DNA of 64,000 bases, from contig NZ_JABEQH010000002.1 in the NCBI RefSeq assembly GCF_014174305.1, positions 1 through 64,000 on the forward strand, in the 5' to 3' direction. A program made the position numbers and the translations under genes. The notes under the pieces were generated by a model. The model was given only the letters and a program-made list of their open reading frames with translations. It made no database searches and had not been told where the DNA came from. Shown here piece by piece: positions 33,714 through 43,808 of the stretch. Position 1 is the stretch's first letter, and every line of letters starts with the position of its first letter. Source of the DNA: Gluconacetobacter johannae. GTDB lineage: Bacteria; Pseudomonadota; Alphaproteobacteria; Acetobacterales; Acetobacteraceae.

Positions 33714-35351
33714 ATGACCGAACACGCGCGCGAGACGATGGAATTCGATGTGGTCATTGTCGGCGGCGGTCCGGCCGGCCTGGCGGCGGCCATCCGGCTG
33801 CGGCAACTGGCGCCCGACGCGACGGTGTGCCTGATCGAGAAAGGGAGCGAGATCGGCGCCCATATCCTGTCGGGCGCGGTGATCGAACCCAGGGCGCTGG
33901 CGGAACTGCTGCCCGACTGGCGGGAACGCGGCGCGCCGCTGAACACCCCGGTGAGCGAGGAGGCGATGCTCTACCTCACCGAAAGCCGGGGCTACGCGGT
34001 GCCGATGCTGGACCGCGTGATGCCGCACATGCGTAATCACGGCAACTACATCGTCAGCCTGGGCGATGTCTGCCGCTGGCTGGCCGCCCAGGCCGAGGAA
34101 CTGGGCGTCGAGATCTATCCCGGCTTCGCCGGCGCCGAAATCCTGGAGGAAGACGGCCGCGTGGTGGGTGTGGCCACCGGCGACATGGGCATCGGCCGTG
34201 ACGGCCAGCCCGGCGCGAACTATGCGCCCGGCATGGAGCTGCGCGCCCGCTACACCCTGTTCGCCGAAGGCTGCCGCGGTTCGCTGACCAAGCGGGCGAT
34301 GGCGATGTACAACCTCCGCAAGGGCGTGGACCCGCAGACCTACGGCCTGGGCATCAAGGAATTGTGGGAAATCCCGAAGGACCGGCACCGCCCCGGCCTG
34401 GTGCAGCACAGCTTCGGCTGGCCGCTGGACGACCGGACCTATGGCGGCGCGTGGATGTACCATTTCGGCGAGAATCTGGTGTCCTACGGCTTCGTCGTCG
34501 GCCTGGACTACCCCAACACCTGGCTGTCGCCGTTCGACGAGATGCAGCGCCTGAAGCTGCATCCGTCCTTCCGCGGGTTCTTCGAGGGCGGCCGGCGCAT
34601 CGCCTATGGCGCCCGCGCCCTGTCCGAGGGCGGGCTGCAATCGGTACCGCGCCTGACCTTCCCCGGCGGCGCACTGGTCGGCGACGCGGCGGGCTTCCTG
34701 AACGTGCCCAAGATCAAGGGCACCCACACCGCCATGAAATCCGGCATGCTGGCGGCCGAGGCGGTGGCCGAGGCGATGGCGGCCGGCAAGGCCGAACCCG
34801 CGTCCTATACCAGGCGCGTGCGGCAGTCGTGGCTGTGGCAGGAACTGCGCGAGGTCCGCAATATCCGCCCGGCCTTCGCGCGGTTCGGCATGAAGGGCGG
34901 CGCGCTCTATTCCGGGATCGACGCCATGCTGCTGCGCGGGCGCGCGCCGTGGACCCTGCACCACCGCCACGCGGATAACGAGGTCCTGGAATCCGCCACC
35001 GTCTCGACGCCGATCGCCTATCCCAAGCCGGACGGCCAGATCACCTTCGACCGCCTGTCCTCGGTCTTCCTGTCCGCCACGAACCACGAGGAAGACCAGC
35101 CGGTCCACCTGAAGGTGCGTAACCCCGACCTGTGGAAGACGGTCAACTGGGACGTGTTCCGCTCGCCCGAAAGCCGCTACTGTCCCGCGGCGGTGTACGA
35201 GGCCGTCGATACCGACACCGCGCCGCGCCTGCAGATCAACGCGCAGAACTGCGTGCACTGCAAGACCTGCGACATCAAGGACCCGGCCCAGAACATCGAC
35301 TGGGTCACGCCCGAGGGCGCGGGCGGCCCGAACTATCCGGGCGGGATGTGA
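33714..35351 (+). CDS. Electron transfer flavoprotein-ubiquinone oxidoreductase
   Basis: A 545-residue membrane-attached enzyme that passes electrons from ETF to ubiquinone. The FAD-binding GGGPAGLAAAIRL is at residues about 17-30, with GAHILSGAVIEP next, and GDAAGFLNVPKIKGTHTAMKSG in the middle. The C-terminus carries the [4Fe-4S] ligands in YCPAAVYE and NCVHCKTCDIKDPAQNI. Length is standard. It is followed after 77 bases by etfB and etfA, giving the complete route from acyl-CoA dehydrogenases to the respiratory chain. Confidence 0.96.
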   Translation: MTEHARETMEFDVVIVGGGPAGLAAAIRLRQLAPDATVCLIEKGSEIGAHILSGAVIEPRALAELLPDWRERGAPLNTPVSEEAMLYLTESRGYAVPMLDRVMPHMRNHGNYIVSLGDVCRWLAAQAEELGVEIYPGFAGAEILEEDGRVVGVATGDMGIGRDGQPGANYAPGMELRARYTLFAEGCRGSLTKRAMAMYNLRKGVDPQTYGLGIKELWEIPKDRHRPGLVQHSFGWPLDDRTYGGAWMYHFGENLVSYGFVVGLDYPNTWLSPFDEMQRLKLHPSFRGFFEGGRRIAYGARALSEGGLQSVPRLTFPGGALVGDAAGFLNVPKIKGTHTAMKSGMLAAEAVAEAMAAGKAEPASYTRRVRQSWLWQELREVRNIRPAFARFGMKGGALYSGIDAMLLRGRAPWTLHHRHADNEVLESATVSTPIAYPKPDGQITFDRLSSVFLSATNHEEDQPVHLKVRNPDLWKTVNWDVFRSPESRYCPAAVYEAVDTDTAPRLQINAQNCVHCKTCDIKDPAQNIDWVTPEGAGGPNYPGGM

Positions 35352-35428
35352 TTTTCCGGTGAAATGCGGTATGGGGGCGTCCTGAACGGACATCCCCTCC
35401 CTCTGAAGGCAACAGGCAAAGACATCAA

Positions 35429-36178
35429 ATGAAGGTTCTTGTCCCGGTAAAACGCGTGATCGATTTCAACATCAAGCCCCGCGTGAAGGCGGACGGCACG
35501 GGTGTCGAGACGGCCGGCGTGAAGATGTCGATGAACCCCTTCGACGAGATCGCGGTCGAGGAAGCGGTGCGCCTGAAGGAAAAGGGCATCGCGACCGAGA
35601 TCGTGGCGGTATCGATCGGCGTGCAGCAGGCGCAGGACACGCTGCGTACCGCGCTGGCGATGGGGGCGGACCGCGCCATCCTGGTCCTGACCGACGTGGC
35701 GGTGGAACCGCTGGGCGTCGCCAAGGTCCTGAAGGCGCTGGTGGCGAAGGAAAGCCCGGACCTGGTGATCCTGGGCAAGCAGGCGATCGACGACGACATG
35801 AACGCGACCGGCCAGATGCTGGCCGGCCTGCTGGGCTGGGCGCAGGGCACCTTCGCCAGCAAGGTCGAAATCGCCGACGGCCGCGCCGTGGTGACGCGCG
35901 AAATCGACGGCGGGCTGGAAACCGTGTCGCTGGCCCTGCCGGCGATCGTGACGGCCGACCTGCGCCTGAACGAGCCGCGCTATGCCTCGCTGCCCAACAT
36001 CATGAAGGCGCGCAAGAAGCCGATGGAAACGGTGGCCCCCGGCGATCTGGGGGTGGATGTGACGCCGCGCCTGACCATCGTGTCGGTGGCCGAGCCGCCG
36101 GCGCGCAAGGCGGGCGTCAAGGTCGAGTCCGCCGCCGACCTGGTGGCGCGTCTGCGTAACGAAGCGAAGGTGATCTGA
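35429..36178 (+). CDS. etfB: Electron transfer flavoprotein beta subunit
   Basis: A 249-residue beta subunit of ETF that binds AMP and pairs with EtfA. It begins [20 protein letters not shown], then has [18 protein letters not shown] and the [25 protein letters not shown] signature. The C-terminal helix (about residues 190-210) carries NIMKARKKP, as needed for partner docking. The next gene starts two bases after the stop, so both are one transcript. Confidence 0.97.
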   Translation: MKVLVPVKRVIDFNIKPRVKADGTGVETAGVKMSMNPFDEIAVEEAVRLKEKGIATEIVAVSIGVQQAQDTLRTALAMGADRAILVLTDVAVEPLGVAKVLKALVAKESPDLVILGKQAIDDDMNATGQMLAGLLGWAQGTFASKVEIADGRAVVTREIDGGLETVSLALPAIVTADLRLNEPRYASLPNIMKARKKPMETVAPGDLGVDVTPRLTIVSVAEPPARKAGVKVESAADLVARLRNEAKVI

Positions 36179-36180
36179 CC

Positions 36181-37113
36181 ATGACCGTACTCGTTCTGCT
36201 GGACCACGAGGCCGGCGCGATCAGGCAGGCCTCCCGTTCCGCCGTCACGGCGGCCCTGGCCCTGGGCGACGTGCACGCCCTGGTCACCGGTGACGCCGCC
36301 GTTGCCGCCGCCGCCGCGCGGATCCCCGGTATCGCGCAGGTGCTGCGCGCGACCGACGCCGGCAGCGCCCACGACCTGGCCGAACCGCTGGCCGCCCTGG
36401 TCGCGTCGCTGGCCGGGGAGTACAGCCATATCGTCGCGGCGTCGGGCGCCACCGCCAAGAATGTGCTGCCGCGTGCGGCGGCCCTGCTGGACGTGCAGCC
36501 GATCCCCGACGTGGTGTCGGTCGTCGATGCCGAGACCTTCGTCCGCCCGATCTATGCCGGCAGCGCGCTGGCGACGGTCAGATCGTCGGATGCGAAGAAG
36601 GTGCTGACGGTCCGCGCCTCGAATTTCGACCCGGCCCCGGCCGAGGGCGGCAGCGCCGCGGTGCGCGATGTGACGGCGCCCGAAGCCCCGGCGGTGTCGG
36701 AATTCGTGTCCATCGAACGCTCGAAATCCGAGCGGCCGGAACTGGATTCCGCGCGCGTCATCGTCTCGGGTGGGCGCGGCATGCAGAACGAGGAGAATTT
36801 CAAGCGACTCGAACCGCTGGCCGACCGGCTGGGGGCGGCCATCGGCGCGTCGCGCGCGGCCGTCGATGCGGGTTTCGTGCCCAACGACTACCAGGTCGGG
36901 CAGACCGGCAAGATCGTGGCGCCCGAGCTGTACATCGCCGTCGGCATCTCCGGTGCGATCCAGCATCTGGCCGGCATGAAGGACAGCAAGGTCATCGTCG
37001 CGATCAACAAGGACCCCGAGGCCCCGATCTTCCAGGTCGCCGATTACGGGCTGGTCGGCGACCTGTTCGAGGTCCTGCCGCAGCTTGAGGCCGCGCTGGA
37101 CAAGGCCGGCTGA
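36181..37113 (+). CDS. etfA: Electron transfer flavoprotein alpha subunit
   Basis: A 310-residue FAD-binding subunit of ETF. The C-terminal FAD domain has [73 protein letters not shown] and the [15 protein letters not shown] end, all diagnostic. It accepts electrons from acyl-CoA and other dehydrogenases. It is the last gene before a 258-base repeat cluster. Confidence 0.97.
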   Translation: MTVLVLLDHEAGAIRQASRSAVTAALALGDVHALVTGDAAVAAAAARIPGIAQVLRATDAGSAHDLAEPLAALVASLAGEYSHIVAASGATAKNVLPRAAALLDVQPIPDVVSVVDAETFVRPIYAGSALATVRSSDAKKVLTVRASNFDPAPAEGGSAAVRDVTAPEAPAVSEFVSIERSKSERPELDSARVIVSGGRGMQNEENFKRLEPLADRLGAAIGASRAAVDAGFVPNDYQVGQTGKIVAPELYIAVGISGAIQHLAGMKDSKVIVAINKDPEAPIFQVADYGLVGDLFEVLPQLEAALDKAG

Positions 37114-37117
37114 TTTC

Positions 37118-37375
37118 CGGGTTCTGCCCGACCCACCAGGGCCTGAGGCCCTGGACCCCGATCATGGATAACGGATTGGTTTCCAAAGGCCTGTGGCCTT
37201 TGGCGGGTTTCAGGGCAGCGCCCTGAGATTCTTGCGACATGCGACCTTCGCGCCTATGGGGCGTTGCCCTTGACCCACCAAAGGGCCAAGCTCTTTGGAA
37301 GCCCAGGACTTCATGCAACGAATGGGATGCAAGGGCCGAGGCCCTTGCCGGGTTCGGGCAGCGCCCGACCTTCCC
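37118..37375. repeat. Largest dispersed repeat cluster, copy 7
   Basis: It begins five bases after etfA. The left half (37125-37256) is nearly identical to 4124-4250. The right half (37255-37365) closely matches 10485-10592. The centre holds hairpins CAGGGCC/GGCCCTG, CCAAAGGCC/GGCCTTTGG, CAGGGC/GCCCTG and CAAGGGCC/GGCCCTTG. Confidence 0.8.
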
Positions 37376-37493
37376 GCAGCATTCCGGCGGTTTTTCGCGC
37401 GGTAAATTGTTTTTCATTGGAAACGATATGAGTTAATAACGATGACATTTGCCCGTTGGAAGGCTGTATGAGAGTATAAGGATAGAGTTCCTG

Positions 37494-39725
37494 ATGCTTG
37501 GTCATTCGAATCGTCCCTGGAACAGCCTGCCCACGCGAATTGTCCTGATATGCGGTCTCGCCTTCATCGTCATCCAGGCGATGGCCGTGACGATTTCGGC
37601 ATGGATGATGAAGTCCCAGGTCGAAAAAAGCGTATTCTCGGAAGCCGTCGCGCAGAGCCGGATCCTGGTCGACCAGATCGTGACGCGAATGTCCCAACAG
37701 AATGCGATAGTCCGCAGCACAGCCGGCTCGCTCGAGGCTTCCCACAAGGCCGGGACCGGCAACCGGGCGGAAGTCCTCAGCCTGCTCAATGAAAGCGAGA
37801 CGCGCTTCACCGACAGCTTTGGCATGTGGATGGAGGAAACGCCCTCGGGTTTCGACGGCCGCAGGGACGCCCACGCAATCGGCAGCAATGCGAACGGGAT
37901 ATTCTTTCCCTATTTTACCCGCAGGGCCGATAAATCCATCGAATATCACGCCATCAAGGAACAGTACGACCATCCCTGGTATACTTTGCCGATGGCCAGG
38001 GGGAACGGCATACTGACGGCCCCCTATGTGGCGGAGAGCAACCATGTGGAAATGGTCTCGTTCGCCTATCCCGTGGTCTTCGACGGCAAAAAGATCGGCG
38101 TGACCGGCATCGACACGCCGCTCGACTGGATCGTCACCCTGCTGGGCAACGCGCACATATTCGGCAGCAGGAACATCGCGCTGATCTCCGAGGATATGCT
38201 CTGGATCGCGAATCCGGACGAGACGCTGCTGATGCAGCCCTACAAGGGGGAAGGGGCAGGCGAACTTGCCCGGGCGGTTTCCACCCGCAAGGTCCAGATC
38301 ATCCGGGGTTTCCAGGGCGGCACGCAGGAGCGCATCCTGATCCCCTTCGTGATACCGGGCTTCGACAATGTCTGGACCCTGGTCGTCGATGTGCCGGTCT
38401 CCGCCCTCAATACCCCGGTGCGCGACAATGTCGTCGCGCTCGTGACGTCGGGCTTCGTCCTCATGATGCTGTCGGTGCTGCTCATCTACCTCATCTCGGG
38501 GAAGCTGATTAGGAAGCCGTTCCGGAACCTGCTCGCCGCCGTGTCCGATCTCAGCCATGGCAGGTATGACGACAGGATTTCGGGGACGAACCGGCGGGAT
38601 GAGATCGGCATGGTCGCCCAAGGCCTGGAAGGCTTCCGCGCCGCGCTGCTGAAGGCCCGGCATGCCGAGGCGGAAGCGGCGGAAACCCGCCGCCGGCACG
38701 AACGGCTCGAACAGAAGGCCAGGCAGGAGGAAGAAGCAAAGATCAGAAACGTCGACCGGGTCATCCGCACGATGGACGCGGGCCTGGGCAAGCTGGCGAA
38801 GGGCGACCTGTCCGTTGAACTGAGCGACAGCCTGCCCTTGGAATTCGAGCCCCTGCGGCGGAATTTCAACCAGTCCGTCCGTCAGCTCGCCGATGCGCTA
38901 TCGGAAATCGCCGGGTCGGGCCGGGTCATCCGCACGGGAACGTCGGACGTCGCTTCCGGGGCGGAAAGCCTGGCCCGGCGCACCGAACAGCAGGCGGCCG
39001 CGCTGGAGCAAACGGCCGCCGCGGTCAATGAGACGACGCAAAGCGTGGCCAGTTCGGCCGCGCAGATCGGAGACGCGCAGAAAATCGGCCTGCAGGCACG
39101 CGGCTCCGCCACCGCCTCTTCTGCAATCATGCAACAGACCCATCAGGCGATGCAGCGGATCGAGGAAAGTTCCAGGCAGATCGTCACCATCGTCGAAGCC
39201 ATCGACGGCATCGCGTTCCAGACCAATATCCTGGCGCTCAACGCGGCTGTCGAGGCCGCCAGGGCCGGCGAGGCCGGCCGGGGCTTCGCGGTCGTCGCCA
39301 GCGAGGTGCGGGCCCTGTCCCTGCGCTGCGCCGAGGCGGCGAAGGACATCGGCACCCTGGTCCGCAAGACCGGTTCCGAGATCCGGACGGGTTCGAAATG
39401 TGTCAGCGATACCGGAAAGACGCTCGAGGATATTTCGGACTTTATCGCCCGGATCAGCGACAGCCTGAATCACATCCTGGTGGCGGCGCAGGAGCAATCC
39501 GCTCGCCTGTCGGAAATCAATACCGCAGTCAGTTCCATGGACCAGACGACCCAGAAGAACGCCGCCGCCGCCGACCACTCCCGCGCCGCCTCCCGCCAAC
39601 TGGCAGGCGAGACGGAAAGACTGGCGGCCCTCATCAACCGCTTCCGGCTGCCCGAAAGCCCCAACGCCTCTCCGTCGGGGCCCCGCAAGGCAGGCCGGGC
39701 CTTGCCCGAACCCACCAGGGCCTGA
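37494..39725 (+). CDS. Methyl-accepting chemotaxis protein with Cache-like sensor
   Basis: A 743-residue transmembrane chemoreceptor. A first span lies at about residues 15-38, then a large periplasmic domain (about 40-300) that looks like a double Cache sensor, a second span (about 305-330, LVTSGFVLMMLSVLLIYLI), HAMP, and the MA signalling domain with QTNILALNAAVEAARAGEAGRGFAVVASEVRAL. No pentapeptide receptor-modification motif is seen. AAGGA precedes the ATG at 37494. The last part of the gene lies inside a dispersed repeat, so the C-terminal tail (RALPEPTRA) and its stop are repeat-encoded. Its ligand is unknown. Confidence 0.88.
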   Translation: MLGHSNRPWNSLPTRIVLICGLAFIVIQAMAVTISAWMMKSQVEKSVFSEAVAQSRILVDQIVTRMSQQNAIVRSTAGSLEASHKAGTGNRAEVLSLLNESETRFTDSFGMWMEETPSGFDGRRDAHAIGSNANGIFFPYFTRRADKSIEYHAIKEQYDHPWYTLPMARGNGILTAPYVAESNHVEMVSFAYPVVFDGKKIGVTGIDTPLDWIVTLLGNAHIFGSRNIALISEDMLWIANPDETLLMQPYKGEGAGELARAVSTRKVQIIRGFQGGTQERILIPFVIPGFDNVWTLVVDVPVSALNTPVRDNVVALVTSGFVLMMLSVLLIYLISGKLIRKPFRNLLAAVSDLSHGRYDDRISGTNRRDEIGMVAQGLEGFRAALLKARHAEAEAAETRRRHERLEQKARQEEEAKIRNVDRVIRTMDAGLGKLAKGDLSVELSDSLPLEFEPLRRNFNQSVRQLADALSEIAGSGRVIRTGTSDVASGAESLARRTEQQAAALEQTAAAVNETTQSVASSAAQIGDAQKIGLQARGSATASSAIMQQTHQAMQRIEESSRQIVTIVEAIDGIAFQTNILALNAAVEAARAGEAGRGFAVVASEVRALSLRCAEAAKDIGTLVRKTGSEIRTGSKCVSDTGKTLEDISDFIARISDSLNHILVAAQEQSARLSEINTAVSSMDQTTQKNAAAADHSRAASRQLAGETERLAALINRFRLPESPNASPSGPRKAGRALPEPTRA

Positions 39726-39752
39726 GGCCCTGGACCCGATCATGGATCAACG
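39690..39752. repeat. Dispersed 3'-end repeat, copy 8, overlapping a CDS end
   Basis: The module with GCCCGAACCC, CCAGGGCCTGAGGCCCTGG and CCCGATCATGGAT, as at 4124 and 37125. The chemoreceptor stop codon (39723-39725) lies inside it. Confidence 0.75.
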
Positions 39753-39778
39753 AGCTGGTTCTGGCGGGAAGGCCCGGC

Positions 39779-39982
39779 CTATTCTTCGCCCAGCCGCGCC
39801 CGGGCGCGGCGGACGACGGTCTCATACTCATCGGGGCTCAGATGCCCCTCGTTCAGCATCGCGCTGGCCCGCGCCAGGGCATCGCGCGCGTGCGCCGCGT
39901 CCGGGATCGGGTAACGCCGCCCCGGTAACGCGAAATCCGTGTCCGGCAACGCCGCGCGTTCTTCCTCGGTCAGTCTGGACAT
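39779..39982 (-). CDS. Small hypothetical protein (DUF6582-like)
   Basis: A 67-residue soluble protein beginning MSRLTEEERAALPDTDFALPGRRYPIPDAAHARDALARAS, a pattern I have seen in small DUF6582-like proteins; the GRRYPI..AAHARDAL block looks conserved. The ATG at 39982 is preceded by GGAGG on the minus strand, a better start than the upstream ATG at 40009. The remainder is helical and charged (LSPDEYETVVRRARARLGEE). Function unknown. Bases 40010-40098 hold only a GC-rich hairpin (GGCGCCCG/CGGGCGCC) after the TonB receptor. Confidence 0.6.
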   Translation of the reverse strand: MSRLTEEERAALPDTDFALPGRRYPIPDAAHARDALARASAMLNEGHLSPDEYETVVRRARARLGEE

Positions 39983-40098
39983 GGGGCCTGCCTCCGCTGT
40001 GCAGGGCACAGCATAACACGGCAGGCGACGTTCATCATTGATCTTGCGCGCGGCGCCCGACCTCGGGGTGTCACACCAGGGGGCCGGGCGCCTGTTCG

Positions 40099-42786
40099 TC
40101 AGAAAGACGCGCCGATCGTTCCGAAGAACATGCGCGGCGGGGTGGGGTATCCCACATAGGTGTCGGCATCACCGGGGGTGAGGGACGACCACGAGCGGGC
40201 ATTCGTCAGGTTGCTGATGTTGAATTGCAGCTTCAGGCTGTCCATGTGCGGAATATGCTGGAACGTGTAGCCGGAGCTGAAGCCCAGCAGCAGGCGCGGC
40301 GGCACCATGACGCTGTTGGTCAGCGTGCCGGGGCGCACACCCATGTAGCTGCCATTCAACTGGGCATTGAAACCACCCTGATTATAGCTGACGACAAACT
40401 TGTCGGACCAGACCGGAATGGCGGGCACCTTCTTGCCCTTGGTCGCATACAGCGTGGCGCCGTCCATGAAGTCGTTGCCGTAGATGCTGCTGATATACGA
40501 GACCGTATCGTAGACGGAGAAATGCGGACCGAAGCGGAGCGTGAAGGACAGGTCCATGCCGTCCGTCGAGACGTTGCCCAGGTTGGCGACGGTGCCGCCC
40601 ACGCCGGAAATGCCCTGGTTCGGCGGCTTGATGGCGCCCAGACGGTTGTAGAAATCCACATGGTAATATTCGAGCTGTCCGCTGATGCCCGTCAGCGGGC
40701 CGGCCCGCAGCGGATGGCTGGTGCGGATGCCGGTCTCGTAGGTCCAGGACGTCTCGGGCTTGCCTGTCCGCCTGAATTCCTCGAACGCATCCTGGGTGGT
40801 GACGGCCCACGGAGAGGTCGAACCGTACCCGGTCTGGGCAAAGGAGTTCATATTCTCCTGGATGTTGGCGAAGAGCTGTTCATGCGGCGTGAAGCTCCAC
40901 AACGCGCCGAACGCGGGAAGGAACGGCTCGACGGACGGGATCGTGCCACCCGGAACAGTATGGGTGCTTGTATCCACCAGCGTCTTGGCGCCCGTCACCG
41001 CGGCCGCAAGGGATTGCGGTAATGCCGCGACCGGCAGCGTGCCGTTGGTATAGACCAGTTCCGACTTGAACCCCGCCGTCAGTATCAGATGGGGCGTGAC
41101 CCGCCAGGTATCCTGAAGGTGGGTGACGAACGTATTGGTGAAGAACACGTTGTTCCATTGCGTGAACAGCGGGTTTTTCGGCGTTTCGTACGGCGTCAGC
41201 GTATTCGTGGTGGTCAGAGGGTACCAGTAGCGGCCCTGGCTGTTGTTGTTGCGTTCATACCAGCCGCCGATTTCGATATTATGGTGGCCGATATGATAAT
41301 GCAGGGTGCTCATCAGGCCGCCACGGTAATCGTCATATTCCGTGGTGCGGACGGCATAGCCGGTTCCGCCGGTCGCGTCCCAGACCTTCGGGTCGATACC
41401 GGCGACGCTGTAGGTGAACTGGCCGTTCTTGATGTATTTCGTGCCCGTCGGATCGAGGTACGAGCCCAGAATGGTCAGGATGGCATTCGTGCGGACCGAG
41501 GTGGCGACCACCCCCGCGCCGTCATCGTAGTGAAAATACAGCTGGTTGTCCCACGTCAGGTTCGGCGCGAACTTGTGGGAAATATTCACGTAAGTCAGGT
41601 AGTCGGTCCGCTGGGCGGCGGAAAAGTAATACAGGTTGTTCGGCGCGCCCGGCGCTTTCGCCTTCGAGGACTCGGAGGGATAGTTCGCCATCGCCGCATC
41701 GAGGTCGGGATAGAAGGCGCCGCGGGCATAAAGATCGGTGGGGGCGGTCAGGCCCTGCGTGTTCGGCTCGGCCTTGTTCTGCCAGTCGAAATATGCGGTG
41801 ACGGCCGTGTTTTCATCCTTGTGGACGAACTTGCCATTGACCTGATAACCGCCCTGGCGATTGGCCGGGCCGAGGTTCCACGGGCGGGCATCCTGCCGGG
41901 CGAACGCGAAATAGGCCGCATTTCCGTTGCCGAAACGGCCGGTATCGACACGGGCGAAGGTCCGGAAGGTGGAGTACTCGCCAAAAGTCTGACGGATCGT
42001 GGCCCCCGCCTTCTGCTTGGGATCGCGCGTGGTGAATTCGATCGTCCCGCCCAGGTTGCTGGTCGAGGCCGTTCCCAGCGCACCGGCGCCCGATGACAGC
42101 GAGGTACGCCCGATATCTTCGCTGATGGCCGCACGCTGCGGGGAAAGACCGTTGTAGTTGCCGTACGCACCCGCTCCCAGCGGAACGCCGTCCAGCGTGT
42201 AGCCCAGCTGGGTATTGGAAAATCCATGCACGAAAATGCTGGAATTCTGTTCGTTGTTGCCCCACGGATCGACGTTCGTGAAGGTCACGCCGGGCAGCAG
42301 GTCGAGCGCCTGCATGGGGTTCTGGCCGGGCATCATCTCCTGCATCTGGTCGCCGCTGATGCTCATGACCGATCGGGTGTGATGGCCGGTGGCGACGATC
42401 TGCTCGATGCTATCGGCCCGGCTTGCGCGCACTTTGCGCGCGGTGCGCCTGAAAGGGGCGGCGCTGGCCTTGTGCACGACCAGGCCGCCGCCCGGCATGG
42501 GCTCCACCGTCATGCCGCTGCCGGACAGCAGCCGGTGGGCGGCTTCGTCGGGCGTCATGGTGCCGTTGATCGCCGGGGCCTGAAGATGGGCGACCAGTTC
42601 GGGCGGGAAGACGATGCTCTGCCCCGTCTGGCGTCCCAGTGCCTCCAGCGCCTGACCGAGCGGCTGCCGGGCAATATGCACGGCGGTGGTGCCGGACGTC
42701 GCGCCCAGGGCCGGCGGCGTAAGGATGGAGGCCCCTGCCGTCAGAAGAAGAACGGATCGAAGGATGGGCCGGCGGTAGGCTGTCAT
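40099..42786 (-). CDS. TonB-dependent receptor with STN signalling domain (FecA type)
   Basis: An 895-residue outer-membrane receptor. A signal peptide ends near PALGA, followed by a secretin/TonB N-terminal (STN) domain (about residues 35-110: VHIARQPLGQALEALGRQTGQSIV). Then come a plug with VMSISGDQMQEMMPGQNPMQALDLLPGV and a 22-strand barrel ending in MFFGTIGASF. The STN domain talks to FecR in the inner membrane, so transport and sigma factor release are linked. The substrate is unknown; a Pho-box-like site and a divergent PhoD phosphatase suggest a phosphorus compound rather than iron. Confidence 0.9.
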   Translation of the reverse strand: MTAYRRPILRSVLLLTAGASILTPPALGATSGTTAVHIARQPLGQALEALGRQTGQSIVFPPELVAHLQAPAINGTMTPDEAAHRLLSGSGMTVEPMPGGGLVVHKASAAPFRRTARKVRASRADSIEQIVATGHHTRSVMSISGDQMQEMMPGQNPMQALDLLPGVTFTNVDPWGNNEQNSSIFVHGFSNTQLGYTLDGVPLGAGAYGNYNGLSPQRAAISEDIGRTSLSSGAGALGTASTSNLGGTIEFTTRDPKQKAGATIRQTFGEYSTFRTFARVDTGRFGNGNAAYFAFARQDARPWNLGPANRQGGYQVNGKFVHKDENTAVTAYFDWQNKAEPNTQGLTAPTDLYARGAFYPDLDAAMANYPSESSKAKAPGAPNNLYYFSAAQRTDYLTYVNISHKFAPNLTWDNQLYFHYDDGAGVVATSVRTNAILTILGSYLDPTGTKYIKNGQFTYSVAGIDPKVWDATGGTGYAVRTTEYDDYRGGLMSTLHYHIGHHNIEIGGWYERNNNSQGRYWYPLTTTNTLTPYETPKNPLFTQWNNVFFTNTFVTHLQDTWRVTPHLILTAGFKSELVYTNGTLPVAALPQSLAAAVTGAKTLVDTSTHTVPGGTIPSVEPFLPAFGALWSFTPHEQLFANIQENMNSFAQTGYGSTSPWAVTTQDAFEEFRRTGKPETSWTYETGIRTSHPLRAGPLTGISGQLEYYHVDFYNRLGAIKPPNQGISGVGGTVANLGNVSTDGMDLSFTLRFGPHFSVYDTVSYISSIYGNDFMDGATLYATKGKKVPAIPVWSDKFVVSYNQGGFNAQLNGSYMGVRPGTLTNSVMVPPRLLLGFSSGYTFQHIPHMDSLKLQFNISNLTNARSWSSLTPGDADTYVGYPTPPRMFFGTIGASF

Positions 42787-42884
42787 GAATCGTGTGTCCT
42801 GCTGTCGCGTGCGGGGTGGTCTTGGCAGGAAGACAGATGAAAACCGGGAATCCTCCGTCGCGGAACCGGAGTTTCATGAAAACG

Positions 42885-43808
42885 TCACATTGGAACGATT
42901 TCGAAACCCTCCGTCCGGGACACCAGCCTGACGGGCAGAAGGCGGGGCAGCATCTGAAGGAAGCTGTCGCCCTGTGCCACGTAATAGACGCCGCTCAGCC
43001 GCCGCTCCGCCAGGGCCGGCGCGGCCAGGACGATTTGCCGCGACGCGTAGCGGTTGATTTCCGCGATGACGTCGCGCAGGCAACGGTTGCGAAAGATCAG
43101 GCGCCCGCTTCGCCAGGACAGGAGTTCATCCAGGTCGGGATTGTCCACGTCCATCTTTCCGTTGCGGAAGATCCGCAGGCGCTGGCCGGCGTTGATCCAG
43201 GTTCCGTCCCGGGGAAGGCGTGGGTCGTGCAGAAAGACCCTGCCCCGAATGACCGTCACGTCCGTGCAGCCCGGATCGACGCGGATATCCGCCGTCGTAT
43301 GGACGCGAAGACGCAGATCGACGTTTCGCGCGGAGACATGGGCGGCGATTTCCGTGGACAGGACAATCTGTCCTTTCTCCAGGGCCGCAGGCCGGCCATC
43401 CGACAGCACGAGGCGGGTATTGGTGTCGAGCTGGCATCGCGTCCGCCCGGCAAGGGTGACGCTGCGTAGCCCTCCGGCGCCGGTTTCCAGAACGCGCTTC
43501 GCATGCGCGTACCGTGACAGGGGCGTCAGAAGCAGCCCACCGGCGCCCAGGCAGGCCAGCGCATGCCGCCGGGTGAAGCGGTGCGCGCGTTCTTTGGGGC
43601 GTGCGACGGCGGCGTGCGGCAGGACGACCCCGCCGCCCATGTCCCACAGGTCGGTCAGATGTTCGAAGACGGTTGCGTGACGCTGGTCGCTGTGAAGCCA
43701 GCGCAGAAAACGGTCCCTGTCGCCGTCCGTGCAGTCGTCGGCATGCAGGCGCGCGATCCACTCGGCGGCACGTTCCTGAACGTTGGAGGTGTTCGGGCGA
43801 TATTTCAA
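42885..43808 (-). CDS. FecR family anti-sigma regulator
   Basis: A 307-residue inner-membrane regulator. The N-terminus contains an anti-sigma segment (AAEWIARLHADDCTDGDRDRFLRWL with Trp residues as in FecR), a single span near residues 82-100 (ALACLGAGGLLLTPLSRY), and a periplasmic FecR domain with ETGAGGLRSVTLAGRTRCQLDTNT and DVTVIRGRVFLHD. Its C-terminal end should meet the STN domain of the receptor. The ATG overlaps the sigma factor stop (ATGA). Confidence 0.88.
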   Translation of the reverse strand: MKYRPNTSNVQERAAEWIARLHADDCTDGDRDRFLRWLHSDQRHATVFEHLTDLWDMGGGVVLPHAAVARPKERAHRFTRRHALACLGAGGLLLTPLSRYAHAKRVLETGAGGLRSVTLAGRTRCQLDTNTRLVLSDGRPAALEKGQIVLSTEIAAHVSARNVDLRLRVHTTADIRVDPGCTDVTVIRGRVFLHDPRLPRDGTWINAGQRLRIFRNGKMDVDNPDLDELLSWRSGRLIFRNRCLRDVIAEINRYASRQIVLAAPALAERRLSGVYYVAQGDSFLQMLPRLLPVRLVSRTEGFEIVPM

